Shown: piece after piece, positions 27,197 through 35,985 of the stretch
Layout of the letters: every line of letters starts with the position of its first letter
How positions within the stretch are numbered: position 1 is the stretch's first letter
DNA from: Marinomonas ostreistagni
GTDB lineage: Bacteria; Pseudomonadota; Gammaproteobacteria; Pseudomonadales; Marinomonadaceae
Reading direction: 5' to 3'
Assembly: GCF_016888445.1 (NCBI RefSeq)
Contig: NZ_JAFEKF010000002.1
Location: 62,001-126,000, forward strand
DNA: 64,000 nt
Program-made: the position numbers and the translations under genes
The notes under the pieces: model-generated
What the model saw: only the letters and a program-made list of their open reading frames with translations
What the model was told of the DNA's origin: nothing
Databases searched by the model: none

Positions 27197-28297
27197 ATGG
27201 CGATTGAATTTAAACCTTCACCGAGCCTCCCACCACCACAAAACTCTGTGGGCGCAGTGGCTTGGATTCGTAAAAATTTCTTTTCTTCTCCGCTCAATGT
27301 GGTGCTTACGGTACTGAGCTTGTATGTGCTCTATCTACTGATTCCACCGGTACTGCAATGGGCTGTGCTAGATGCCACCTGGAGTGGCGAGTCTAAAGCA
27401 GCTTGTACCGCAGGCGGTGCCTGCTGGGCGTTTATCGCAGTCTACTTTGATCAGTTTATGTATGGCTTATACCCAGCTGATGAGTATTGGCGCATCAATA
27501 GCGCAGCGCTGCTGCTGGTCGCGTTGGTAGCCATGTTTGCCCTCAAATCGGTTAACAAGATGTGGCTGGGCTTTACCATCATAGTGCTCTATCCGATCGT
27601 GGCTTACTTCTTGTTCGCAGGCGGTGTGTTGGGCCTTGAAGTGGTGGAAACATCTCTGTGGGGCGGCTTGTTTCTAACCACTCTATTGGGTGTCGTAGGC
27701 ATTGTCGCGTCATTACCGCTTGGGGTGATTTTGGCGCTCGGGCGTCGCTCTCATATGCCAATCGTGAAATCGGTGTGTGTGGTATTCATCGAAACCATTC
27801 GTGCCGTGCCCCTGATCACTATCTTGTTTATGGCCTCGGTGATGATTCCGCTGTTTTTGCCGGACGGTTTGAATTTTAACAAGCTACTGCGCGTGCTGAT
27901 CGGCATTACTATGTTCTCTGCCGCTTACATGGCAGAGGTGATTCGTGGCGGCTTACAAGCGATTCCCAAAGGCCAATATGAGGCCGCCGATGCCATGGGG
28001 CTGACCTACTGGCAATCGATGATCTTGGTGATTTTGCCACAGGCGTTAAAGCTGGTGATCCCAGGGATCGTGAACACCTTTATCGGCTTATTTAAAGATA
28101 CCACGCTGGTTTATATCGTCGGCATGTTTGATCTATTAGGCCGGATTCAAGCAGCGACTCATGACGCCAACTGGCTCGGCACTACCACTGAAGGCTACGC
28201 CTTTGCAGGCTTCGTTTACTGGGCCATTTGTTTTGGCATGTCCCGCTATTCAATGGCCGTCGAACGCAAGCTAGACACCGGACATAAACGCAGTTAA
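27197..28297 (+). CDS. aapM: General L-amino acid ABC transporter permease AapM
   Basis: A 366-residue permease paralogous to AapQ. It has several N-terminal membrane segments with a Trp-rich first loop, then the conserved core [17 protein letters not shown] and the coupling loop [25 protein letters not shown]. It should form the AapQ-AapM heterodimer in the inner membrane. A clear AGGAGG site precedes the start codon. Confidence 0.93.
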   Translation: MAIEFKPSPSLPPPQNSVGAVAWIRKNFFSSPLNVVLTVLSLYVLYLLIPPVLQWAVLDATWSGESKAACTAGGACWAFIAVYFDQFMYGLYPADEYWRINSAALLLVALVAMFALKSVNKMWLGFTIIVLYPIVAYFLFAGGVLGLEVVETSLWGGLFLTTLLGVVGIVASLPLGVILALGRRSHMPIVKSVCVVFIETIRAVPLITILFMASVMIPLFLPDGLNFNKLLRVLIGITMFSAAYMAEVIRGGLQAIPKGQYEAADAMGLTYWQSMILVILPQALKLVIPGIVNTFIGLFKDTTLVYIVGMFDLLGRIQAATHDANWLGTTTEGYAFAGFVYWAICFGMSRYSMAVERKLDTGHKRS

Positions 28298-28319
28298 CCG
28301 ACTATTTGAGGCACCTTAT

Positions 28320-29099
28320 ATGACGTACAACAATTTAGCCGTAGCCCAGTTAGCAGCGGGCGAAGAAGCCATTATCGAGTTTCAAGATGTGAACAAATGG
28401 TATGGCGATTTTCATGTGTTAAAGCACATCGATTTCAGTGTTAAAAAAGGCGAGCGTATCGTCGTCTGTGGTCCTTCGGGCTCTGGCAAATCGACCATGA
28501 TTCGCTGTATCAACCGTCTGGAGGAACACCAGCAAGGGTCGATCTTGGTGGATGGCATCGAAATGAATGACAACCTCAAAAACATCGAAACGATCCGCAA
28601 AGATGTGGGCATGGTGTTTCAGCACTTTAATCTGTTTCCGCATTTAACCATCTTGGAAAATCTCACTTTGGCGCCGATCTGGGTGCGAAAAACCCCGAAA
28701 AAAGAAGCCGAAGAAATGGCCATGCACTATTTGGAGCGCGTCAAAATCGCCAACCAAGCGCTGAAATACCCAGGCCAATTGTCTGGTGGTCAGCAGCAGC
28801 GGGTAGCGATTGCACGAGGCTTGTGCATGAAGCCACGCATTATGCTGTTTGATGAACCGACCTCAGCACTGGACCCTGAAATGATTAAAGAGGTGCTCGA
28901 TGTGATGATTCAGTTGGCCGACGAAGGCATGACCATGGTGTGTGTGACCCACGAAATGGGCTTTGCTAAAACCGTGGCCGACCGCGTGGTGTTTATGGAT
29001 GCTGGCGAAATCGTCGAGGCCAATACACCACATGAGTTTTTTGACAACCCGCAGCACGATCGCACCCAGCTTTTCTTGAGTCAGATTCTCAATCATTAG
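28320..29099 (+). CDS. aapP: General L-amino acid ABC transporter ATPase AapP
   Basis: A 259-residue ABC ATPase of the GlnQ/HisP type. Walker A is GPSGSGKST, the signature is [15 protein letters not shown], Walker B is [13 protein letters not shown], and the switch histidine is in VTHEMGFA. It powers AapJQM. It is the last gene of the operon, closed by the terminator at 29126-29149. Confidence 0.95.
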   Translation: MTYNNLAVAQLAAGEEAIIEFQDVNKWYGDFHVLKHIDFSVKKGERIVVCGPSGSGKSTMIRCINRLEEHQQGSILVDGIEMNDNLKNIETIRKDVGMVFQHFNLFPHLTILENLTLAPIWVRKTPKKEAEEMAMHYLERVKIANQALKYPGQLSGGQQQRVAIARGLCMKPRIMLFDEPTSALDPEMIKEVLDVMIQLADEGMTMVCVTHEMGFAKTVADRVVFMDAGEIVEANTPHEFFDNPQHDRTQLFLSQILNH

Positions 29100-29125
29100 A
29101 CGCAGTGTTGCTTGTTTTGCCTTGT

Positions 29126-29149
29126 AAAAAAGCCCGCTAGGGCTTTTTT
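29126..29149. terminator. Intrinsic terminator after aapP
   Basis: AAAAAAGCCC, loop GCTA, GGGCTTTTTT. A short GC stem flanked by A6 and T6, 27 bp after the aapP stop. Confidence 0.85.
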
Positions 29150-29200
29150 ATTATCCATTATGTCCTAATATAAGTGATTGGAACGAAATAGGTAATTCGT

Positions 29201-30466
29201 GTGACGGACAAGCAAGAACAGGCGCCAACAATGAAGGTTCGTATTGTGCATTTGGCTGATCATACTGGTCGGCTACAGGTTATTTTTCCGCATGACAGCA
29301 TGCTCGATATGGCGGCCGTTTCGCGCTTGACCAAACGTCGTTTTGATCCCGTTAGCAACTACAATATCGAAGGCGATCCGCTGATCAAGCCCAATGCCTG
29401 CGCGACTATTATTGATCACGCCGTGGCAAACGCGCAGAGCATTGAGCTGCGCCCCAGTGCTCAGCAAAACTACCGCAGTCTTAGCGCGGAAGAATTTCAG
29501 CAGCGCTTTCAAGGCCCGCTGACACGCTACGAAGCTGTTGCGATCCCTGTGGCAGAGATCCCTAAACCGGCCTCACATCTAGACAAAGATGCCGATCAGA
29601 TGCTCAGCGCACTGGGTAAATTCCAGGCCGTGCGCCTGCAACAGCGACTCGAAGAAACCCTCGAAATCCCACCATTACCGGCGTCTTCGCACCGTATCAT
29701 TCAGCTTTGTGCTAATGAGCACGCTGGCACCGATGATTTGTGTGACGTCATCAGTCTTGACCCAGCCCTTTCAGCGCAAGTCATCAGCTGGGCGTCATCG
29801 CCCTATTATGGTGTTCGCGGTGAAATCGAGTCGGTGGAAGATGCCATTATTCGTGTGCTGGGCTTTGATATGGTGATGAACCTAGCGCTGGGGTTATCGA
29901 TGGGGAATGCTTTTCAACTGCCACAAAATGGCCCCCGTCATTACGAAGACTTTTGGCTCAGCGCCGTGTCCCATGCGGTGCTAATGGAAGCCTTGGTAAA
30001 AGCCATGCCAAGCGGCCAGCGACCACGTTTGGGCCACGCTTATCTAGCAGGCTTGCTGCATAACTTTGGTTTTCTCGCCATTGCTGTGGTCTTACCGCCA
30101 CACTTTGCGGTGTTGTCCCGTTATATCGAAGCCAATGCTCATTTAGGAGCAGACGTGGTCGAGATGCAAACGCTGAACTTTACCAAAGAGCAGCTGGGCG
30201 CTTGGCTATTGAAGCATTGGGGCTTACCCGAAAGCATTTACACGGGCATTCGTTATAGCCGCGATCCCGCTTACAGTGGTGAGCATTGCCAGTTATCGCA
30301 GCTGCTGGGAGTTTGCCATCAGCTATTTACTGGAGACACGTTAGACACCGATTTGCTTGCAGCGGTTGGTCTTAGCGAAGCAGACGCTTTACACTGCCAC
30401 CAGCAAGTTATGAGCTCTTCTAATGAGTTGAGCAAAATGGTGGATTTAATAAGCGGCAATAAATGA
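29201..30466 (+). CDS. HDOD-domain protein with N-terminal YbaK-like (aminoacyl-tRNA deacylase-like) region
   Basis: A 421-residue cytoplasmic protein starting at GTG 29201 or ATG 29231. The first ~130 residues (VRIVHLADHTGRLQVIFP, LDMAAVSRLTKRRF) resemble the YbaK/ProRS-associated editing domain. The C-terminal ~270 residues are an HDOD domain (LPPLPASSHRIIQLC-type start, ISLDPALSAQVISWASSPYYG, VEDAIIRVLGFDMVMNLALGL, AYLAGLLHNFGFLAIAVVLP), a non-catalytic HD-like signalling fold. This fusion is known in Pseudomonas relatives, where its role is unknown. The stop overlaps the ubiC start by 4 bp. Confidence 0.78.
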   Translation: MTDKQEQAPTMKVRIVHLADHTGRLQVIFPHDSMLDMAAVSRLTKRRFDPVSNYNIEGDPLIKPNACATIIDHAVANAQSIELRPSAQQNYRSLSAEEFQQRFQGPLTRYEAVAIPVAEIPKPASHLDKDADQMLSALGKFQAVRLQQRLEETLEIPPLPASSHRIIQLCANEHAGTDDLCDVISLDPALSAQVISWASSPYYGVRGEIESVEDAIIRVLGFDMVMNLALGLSMGNAFQLPQNGPRHYEDFWLSAVSHAVLMEALVKAMPSGQRPRLGHAYLAGLLHNFGFLAIAVVLPPHFAVLSRYIEANAHLGADVVEMQTLNFTKEQLGAWLLKHWGLPESIYTGIRYSRDPAYSGEHCQLSQLLGVCHQLFTGDTLDTDLLAAVGLSEADALHCHQQVMSSSNELSKMVDLISGNK

Positions 30467-31023
30467 ACCTAATCAATCACAACCTGTCTCGACGCTTTGA
30501 TTATCGTTGGCATACGATCCATCAAATTCAGCGTCGCCAGATCCCAAAACACATTCGCCCTTGGCTGACCACCCAGCACTCGATCACCGCTAAACTGCGT
30601 CATATTGGTGAGCTGAGCGTTGATGTCATCGAAGACCGCTGGCAAGCACCGTCGCCACGAGAGCGTACGCGTTTACAGTTAAAGCCCCGTGAAATGGCAC
30701 GCGTGCGTACGGTGATTTTACGCGTCAACGATGTGCCCGTGGTGTACGCGCGCTCGATCATCCCAGCGCGCTCAATTAAAGGCTCGTGGCGCTATTTGCC
30801 GCATTTAGACAACCGTCCCTTAGGCGGTTACGTGTATAAAGCCAAAGCCTTACGCCGCAGTCCAACTGAGATCACACAACTGCCCGCAGGCTTAATTGAA
30901 AACTGCGACCAAGCCCTTTGGGCGCGACGCTCTATCTTTCAACAATACGGCCCTGGCATTTTGGTCAACGAAGCCTTTTACCCGGCCATTGCGGACTTCA
31001 CCCCGCTCGCCGGCCAACTTTAA
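30463..31023 (+). CDS. ubiC: Chorismate pyruvate-lyase UbiC
   Basis: A 186-residue protein of the UbiC family with RRQIPKHIRPWLTTQHSITAKL, conserved Arg and Glu residues around VIEDRWQAPSPRERTRL and VPVVYARSIIP, and the C-terminal WARRSIFQQYG-GILVNEAFYP. It removes pyruvate from chorismate to give 4-hydroxybenzoate, the first committed step of ubiquinone synthesis. It starts within the stop of the HDOD gene (ATGA overlap) and is followed by ubiA after 17 bp. Confidence 0.95.
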   Translation: MNLINHNLSRRFDYRWHTIHQIQRRQIPKHIRPWLTTQHSITAKLRHIGELSVDVIEDRWQAPSPRERTRLQLKPREMARVRTVILRVNDVPVVYARSIIPARSIKGSWRYLPHLDNRPLGGYVYKAKALRRSPTEITQLPAGLIENCDQALWARRSIFQQYGPGILVNEAFYPAIADFTPLAGQL

Positions 31024-31040
31024 CAACAGCGATTTATATT

Positions 31041-31895
31041 ATGAGCAAACTCCAAGACTACGCCGATCTGACCCGTTTTAATCGCCCTATTGGCTCTTTA
31101 TTATTGCTGTGGCCAACTCTTTGGGCGCTTTGGTTAGCCGCTGACGGCTGGCCACAATGGCACTTGATCATCATCTTTACCTTAGGCGTATTTAGCATGC
31201 GCTCGGCTGGCTGTGTCATCAATGACTTTGCCGATCGCAAAGTCGATGGCCACGTTGAGCGCACCAAAAACCGCCCGTTGCCGTCTGGCCGCGTCAGTGA
31301 GTTTGAAGCACTAGCCTTATTTGCTGGCTTGTCTTTGCTTAGCTTTGTATTGGTATTAATGACCGACTGGCGCACGATTTTGCTATCAGTGGTGGGCCTA
31401 GGGCTGGCGGCGTTATATCCTTTTATGAAACGCTACACGCACTTGCCGCAGCTGTTTTTGGGGTTGGCTTTTTCGTGGGCGATTCCGATGGCTTATAGCG
31501 CTCAAGGTGGCGATCTGCTTGATCCTGAGCTGTGGATGCTGTTTGTGGCAAACTGCTTCTGGACCATTGCCTACGACACTTACTACGCCATGACCGATCG
31601 CCCAGACGATTTAAAAGTCGGCATCAAGTCGACGGCGATCTTGTTTGGCCGCTACGACCTATTGATCATTGTCATCCTACAGGGACTGATGCTTTCCTTA
31701 ATGATGTGGATCGGTGTCATTGCCCAGCTAGGCATCTTATATTTTGTCAGCTTGATCGGCGCTGTTTATCTTTTTTACCAGCAATACCAACAAGCGAAAG
31801 ACCGCGACCGTCAGGCGTGTTTCCGCTCTTTCTTAGACAATAACCGTGTTGGTTACTGTTTGTTTGCAGGAATCTTACTAAGCTATTACATTTAA
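31041..31895 (+). CDS. ubiA: 4-hydroxybenzoate polyprenyltransferase UbiA
   Basis: A 284-residue inner-membrane prenyltransferase. The start at 31041 matches the family N-terminus (MSKLQDYADLTRFNRPIGSLLLLWPTLWALW); an open frame extends upstream to 30918 but overlaps ubiC out of frame. The two Asp-rich motifs are NDFADRKVDGH followed by ERTKNRPLPSG, and DTYYAMTDRPDDLKVGIKSTA, which bind the prenyl diphosphate through Mg2+. It attaches the isoprenoid chain to 4-hydroxybenzoate and is about eight- to nine-helical. Confidence 0.96.
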   Translation: MSKLQDYADLTRFNRPIGSLLLLWPTLWALWLAADGWPQWHLIIIFTLGVFSMRSAGCVINDFADRKVDGHVERTKNRPLPSGRVSEFEALALFAGLSLLSFVLVLMTDWRTILLSVVGLGLAALYPFMKRYTHLPQLFLGLAFSWAIPMAYSAQGGDLLDPELWMLFVANCFWTIAYDTYYAMTDRPDDLKVGIKSTAILFGRYDLLIIVILQGLMLSLMMWIGVIAQLGILYFVSLIGAVYLFYQQYQQAKDRDRQACFRSFLDNNRVGYCLFAGILLSYYI

Positions 31896-31906
31896 ATATG
31901 GCACTC

Positions 31907-31934
31907 ATGTGACAATTTAATATAGCTGTCACAT
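31907..31934. promoter_or_regulatory. Inverted repeat with Pho-box-like half sites upstream of phoB
   Basis: ATGTGACA (31907-31914), 12 bp, TGTCACAT (31927-31934). Each arm contains TGTCAC, the core of a PhoB half site. On the plus strand CTGTCAC is followed by a poor second repeat; on the minus strand TTGTCAC-ATGA-GTGCCAT is better but points away from phoB. Autoregulation of phoB is common, so this is a possible PhoB site of unusual layout. Confidence 0.35.
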
Positions 31935-31979
31935 TTAGACGGTTTAATGAGTACCGTTCCTGAGATGAGGATAAATCCT

Positions 31980-32678
31980 GTGACCGGTAAAAAAGTACTA
32001 ATAATTGATGATGAAGCGCCTATCCGCGAGATGATTGCTGTCGCGTTGGAAATGGCAGGCTACGAATACATGGAAGCGGAAAGCAGCCAGCAAGCACACG
32101 AGATGATTGTCGATCATCGCCCTGATCTGATCCTAGTGGATTGGATGATGCCTGGTGGCAGCGGCGTGGAGCTGACTCGTCGTCTAAAGAAAGATTCCAC
32201 TACCGCTGAGATCCCTGTCATTATGCTGACAGCGAAAAGCGAAGAAGATAATAAAATCCAAGGCCTTGAAGTCGGTGCCGACGATTACATCACCAAGCCA
32301 TTCTCGCCTCGCGAGTTGGTGGCACGTTTGAAAGCAGTATTGCGCCGTGCGACACCACAAGGTGTGGACGATCCGATTGAAGTCGATGGACTGCTGCTTG
32401 ATCCTGTCAGTCAGCGTGTTTCGATTGGCACCAATCCATTGGATATGGGCCCAACGGAGTATCGCTTGCTGAAGTTCTTGATGACCCACCAAGAGCGTGC
32501 TTATTCACGTGCACAGCTATTGGATCAAGTTTGGGGCGGCAATGTTTACGTGGAAGAGCGTACCGTCGATGTGCATATTCGTCGTCTACGCAAAGCCATT
32601 GGTGATACCCATGACTACTTGATTCAAACCGTGCGTGGCACTGGCTACCGCTTTTCCGCCAAACGCACCCTCGCTTAG
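31980..32678 (+). CDS. phoB: Phosphate regulon response regulator PhoB
   Basis: A 232-residue OmpR-class regulator from the GTG at 31980, which has GAGGA 6 bp upstream and gives the canonical start MTGKKVLIIDDEAPIREMI; an in-frame ATG at 31947 would add 11 residues. The receiver has the phosphoacceptor in LILVDWMMPGGSG and the lysine in ITKPFSPREL. The C-terminal winged helix has GPTEYRLLKFLMTH, YVEERTVDVHIRRLRKAIG and TVRGTGYRF. It activates the Pst genes during phosphate shortage. It is followed by phoR after 6 bp. Confidence 0.95.
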   Translation: MTGKKVLIIDDEAPIREMIAVALEMAGYEYMEAESSQQAHEMIVDHRPDLILVDWMMPGGSGVELTRRLKKDSTTAEIPVIMLTAKSEEDNKIQGLEVGADDYITKPFSPRELVARLKAVLRRATPQGVDDPIEVDGLLLDPVSQRVSIGTNPLDMGPTEYRLLKFLMTHQERAYSRAQLLDQVWGGNVYVEERTVDVHIRRLRKAIGDTHDYLIQTVRGTGYRFSAKRTLA

Positions 32679-32684
32679 GTATTT

Positions 32685-34076
32685 ATGAAAAAGATTTGGC
32701 AACGAGCGTTTTTAACTTGGATCACAGGCTTGGCAGCAGTACTCGCCATCGGCTTTGTGCTGGGTCAAACGCTTGCCTTAGCGTTGCTGTATACGCTAGG
32801 AACCCTCTACTGGCAGCTCTACCAGCTGTACCAGTTCCACTCTTGGCTACGTCGTTCAGGTAAGGCTGCGCCCCCTGAAGCCGCCGGAATTTGGGGCGAA
32901 ATCTTTGATGCGGTGTATCGCTTACAGAAGAAACAACGTAAGTCGAAACGCCGCATGCGCCAAGCACTGAACCGCATTGAAAACTCCACTGCTGCGTTAA
33001 AAGAAGGCGTTATCATGGCGGATAGCAATGGTAACCTTGAGTGGTGGAACAACTCCGCGGGCTTATTGCTCGGCTTGCAGCGTCCGACCGACCGTGGCCA
33101 GCCGATTACCAATATCTTACGTAACCCAGAATTCTTTAAATACTTCTCGCAAAAGCGCTTTGGCGAGCCTTTGGTGATCAAATCGCCGTCAAAAGAAGGC
33201 GTGTATCTTGAAGTACAAACTACCCTCTACGATCAAAACGATCATCTGATCTTTATCCGTGACGTGACGCGCTTGTATCTGCTGGAGCAGATGCGTAAAG
33301 ATTTCGTCGCCAACGCTTCTCATGAGCTGAAAACACCACTGACGGTGATTAAAGGTTACCTTGAGACGCTGACCATGTTTAAAGACAATTTGCCTGCTTC
33401 GATGCAACGCGGCATCGTCAACATGTCGGATCAATCCGAGCGCATGGAGCATTTGATCGAAGACTTATTACTGCTGTCACGTTTGGAAACCAATGATAAG
33501 CGTGAAAATCATCAGTGGCTTAAGCTTGAAGAAATTTGCGAACACATTCGTAAAACCGCAGACCCTATGCTCACCGAGCAGCACTCACTCAGTTTTGTGA
33601 TACCGGACAACAGCTATGTTTACGGTGCAGCCAATGAGCTCTACAGTGCCTTCTCAAACTTGGTTTTGAACGCCATCAAATACTCACCAGAAGGCGGCCA
33701 TATCAAGGTGCAATGGGTACAAAACGAGTTCAGCGGTGTGTTCTCGGTGGAAGACGAAGGTATGGGCATCGATCCACGCCACATTCCACGCCTGACGGAG
33801 CGTTTCTTCCGCGTCGACAAAGGCCGTGGCTCCAATACCGGTGGTACCGGTTTAGGTCTGGCGATCGTCAAACATGTCTTGATTCACCATAGTGCGAAAC
33901 TGCAAATCCGCAGCCAGCCAAATGTCGGCAGTACTTTTGCTTGTCACTTCCCCAATGACCGAGTGCGCCAAGAGGCGATCTTGAGCACGGTGGCCTCAGA
34001 AGTGATACCTGAAGACGCCCCTAGCGACGTCGAAGAGTCTGCTAAAACCAGCCAAGCATCGACCACGGAGTCCTAA
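32685..34076 (+). CDS. phoR: Phosphate regulon sensor kinase PhoR
   Basis: A 463-residue kinase with a short N-terminal membrane hairpin (about 8-45), a charged linker, and a PAS domain (about 97-205, GVIMADSNGNLEWWNNSAGLLLGL). The DHp box is FVANASHELKTPLTVIKGYLETL. The ATPase domain has NLVLNAIKYS, VEDEGMGIDP and TGLGLAIVKHV. No large periplasmic sensor is present, which is normal for PhoR; it reads Pst activity through PhoU. The last 30 residues are Ser/Thr/Glu-rich. A bidirectional terminator follows. Confidence 0.95.
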   Translation: MKKIWQRAFLTWITGLAAVLAIGFVLGQTLALALLYTLGTLYWQLYQLYQFHSWLRRSGKAAPPEAAGIWGEIFDAVYRLQKKQRKSKRRMRQALNRIENSTAALKEGVIMADSNGNLEWWNNSAGLLLGLQRPTDRGQPITNILRNPEFFKYFSQKRFGEPLVIKSPSKEGVYLEVQTTLYDQNDHLIFIRDVTRLYLLEQMRKDFVANASHELKTPLTVIKGYLETLTMFKDNLPASMQRGIVNMSDQSERMEHLIEDLLLLSRLETNDKRENHQWLKLEEICEHIRKTADPMLTEQHSLSFVIPDNSYVYGAANELYSAFSNLVLNAIKYSPEGGHIKVQWVQNEFSGVFSVEDEGMGIDPRHIPRLTERFFRVDKGRGSNTGGTGLGLAIVKHVLIHHSAKLQIRSQPNVGSTFACHFPNDRVRQEAILSTVASEVIPEDAPSDVEESAKTSQASTTES

Positions 34077-34087
34077 CAAACTCCCAT

Positions 34088-34123
34088 AAAAAAGCCCATA
34101 CAGCGCGCTGTATGGGCTTTTTT
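34088..34123. terminator. Bidirectional intrinsic terminator between phoR and the REC-PilZ gene
   Basis: GCCCATACAGC and GCTGTATGGGC form an 11-bp stem around the dinucleotide GC, flanked by A6 and T6. It serves both converging genes. Confidence 0.9.
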
Positions 34124-34141
34124 GTGTCTATTTAAAAGAGC

Positions 34142-34987
34142 TTAAGACGCGTCAAACAACTGCTTGATAAAGGCCTCTTTGTCGGCATCTTGATCGATTA
34201 AGAGCAGCGTCACTGACAAAAATGCTGAGTCAGGCTTTTTCTCTGTGGTTGAGACTGATTGGACATAATAATTTAGGCGATTCACCACCTCATTGTGCGT
34301 CAAATCCAATACCGCTTGATCCAATACCGTCGGAATCACATCATCGCTTTTGATCAGCATAGTCACTTCGGTCGGTGATAACTGCATCACCATGCAGCGA
34401 AATTCCTTGCCAGCGAAACGCACCTTGGTGGGAATCTTGACGTCTTTATAGGTAGCCGTCTGCTCTGCTGGCGCAGGGTTAGTGACTTTTGGCGACTGGG
34501 TACGAATCTTACTGGCACCACCGGTCAATACATCCAGTGACGCAGTAGCCACGCCTCCTGCAGCACTCGGTGCAGGCTTATTAGCAGCGCTGTTAAGCTT
34601 TTTATCCACGCCCACACGCTTGGCCGCCGACTGCATTTTGGCGATTAGCTGATCCGCCGAAAATGGCTTGCCCAAATAATCCGTCACCCCTGATTGCACC
34701 GCCTCAACCACATGGGATTTATCGCCACGACTGGTAATCATAACAAATGGCAGGGTTTCCTTTTTATACTGGGGCTGCTCACGGCACCACTGTAATAACT
34801 CGACGCCCGTCATTTCTGGCATTTCCCAATCACACAAGACCATATCAAAGGTCATTTTCTCGAGTAATTGCTGGGCTTTGCGGCCATTCACGGCCTCTTC
34901 CACCGTGACATTAGGAAAGCGCTTACGCACGGTACGCTTGATTAAATCACGGGTAAACGAGGCATCATCCACTACCAAAATCTTCAA
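34142..34987 (-). CDS. Response regulator with C-terminal PilZ-like domain
   Basis: A 281-residue protein. The receiver (1-125) has VVDDASFTRD, the phosphoacceptor in LCDWEMPEMTG, and YLGKPF with the conserved lysine. After an Ala/Pro/Thr-rich linker, residues 170-275 resemble a PilZ fold (KIPTKVRFAGKEFRCMVMQLSPTEVTMLIKSDD). The canonical RxxxR and D/NxSxxG cyclic-di-GMP residues are not clear, so binding is uncertain. It is likely an effector that joins phosphorelay input to cyclic di-GMP or motility output. It follows cysZ by 9 bp on the same strand. Confidence 0.72.
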   Translation of the reverse strand: MKILVVDDASFTRDLIKRTVRKRFPNVTVEEAVNGRKAQQLLEKMTFDMVLCDWEMPEMTGVELLQWCREQPQYKKETLPFVMITSRGDKSHVVEAVQSGVTDYLGKPFSADQLIAKMQSAAKRVGVDKKLNSAANKPAPSAAGGVATASLDVLTGGASKIRTQSPKVTNPAPAEQTATYKDVKIPTKVRFAGKEFRCMVMQLSPTEVTMLIKSDDVIPTVLDQAVLDLTHNEVVNRLNYYVQSVSTTEKKPDSAFLSVTLLLIDQDADKEAFIKQLFDAS

Positions 34988-34996
34988 AATTGCTTC

Positions 34997-35782
34997 CTAT
35001 CGTTGGCGCTCAATGCGGTTCTGATCGAGTAAATCAGCATAATTAACAAAACGTTCGCTGTACAGCTGTACCCATAACAAGGTCGCTGCGACTACGGCCA
35101 CGGGCATGACAAACAGGTTCACCACAGGGATCGTAATGCCCAATGTGATAATAAAACCAAAGGTCCAACACAATAGCGGCTTCTCGCGCAGCGCAGCACG
35201 CATATCAGGGAAAGGCACTTGGTTATTGTCAAAGGCGTAGTCCATATACTGCAACGCTAGCATCCACGCGGAAAACAGCATTAACAGAAAGGGCGTCACC
35301 AAGTTAATCACAGGCACAAATGACAAAACTAAGAGACCAATAAAGCGCGGTAGGAAATAGCCTAGCTTCTGCATTTCACGCTTCAAGCTGCGACCAATGA
35401 TCAGCATGATACCGCTAAAGCTCATGTCTTCATTGAACTGCTTACCGGTTTGCATCTCTTCGACTTTTTCGGCCAAAAATGCCATAAACGGCGCGGCTAA
35501 AATATTCACACCGACCGAGAAGCTATAAAACATCAACAGCCCTAAAACGATGTTGAGCAGCAAATAAAACAGCCAGTTAAGAAATGACATCCACTCCGGC
35601 AAGTAGCTCATCATGCCTTCGACCGCGACCGACATATAACTGACCGCCACCATATAAACCAATACAATCAAGGCAATATTGGCAAGGATCGGCGCCAGCA
35701 AGAACAATCGCAGGCGGCTCGACAAAAGCAGTGGGAAGGCTTTCACAAATGCACTGATGGCATGAAAGGGATGACTTATCAC
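34997..35782 (-). CDS. cysZ: Sulfate transporter CysZ
   Basis: A 261-residue inner-membrane protein of the CysZ/EI24 family, with HPFHAISAFVKAFPLLLSSRLRLFLLAP at the start and several membrane helices. SVGVNILAAPFMAFLAEKVE and LVLSFVPVINLVTPFLLMLFSAWMLALQYMDYAFDN are close to E. coli CysZ, which carries sulfate for cysteine synthesis. It is not next to other sulfur genes here. It shares a strand and a 9-bp gap with the REC-PilZ gene. Confidence 0.9.
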   Translation of the reverse strand: MISHPFHAISAFVKAFPLLLSSRLRLFLLAPILANIALIVLVYMVAVSYMSVAVEGMMSYLPEWMSFLNWLFYLLLNIVLGLLMFYSFSVGVNILAAPFMAFLAEKVEEMQTGKQFNEDMSFSGIMLIIGRSLKREMQKLGYFLPRFIGLLVLSFVPVINLVTPFLLMLFSAWMLALQYMDYAFDNNQVPFPDMRAALREKPLLCWTFGFIITLGITIPVVNLFVMPVAVVAATLLWVQLYSERFVNYADLLDQNRIERQR

Positions 35783-35985
35783 GTTGTTAATCCTTTGCTT
35801 AGCAACTAATGAAACCGTTTAAAACAGGTCATATTTAATCATATTATGCGGACTTTGATAGACCTTAAAACACACGGATTGTGTCATCCGTTACGTCAAT
35901 TTTTACGCTTACCTGCTGTGTTTATAATCAATTTGTTATACTTTTGACTCAATCATCGGCTCACACGACTAACCTAGGTATGGAT

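Noticed and set aside
30918..31040. N-terminal extension of UbiA by 41 residues
   Set aside because: The extension overlaps ubiC in another frame and has no family similarity; the ATG at 31041 gives the canonical N-terminus.
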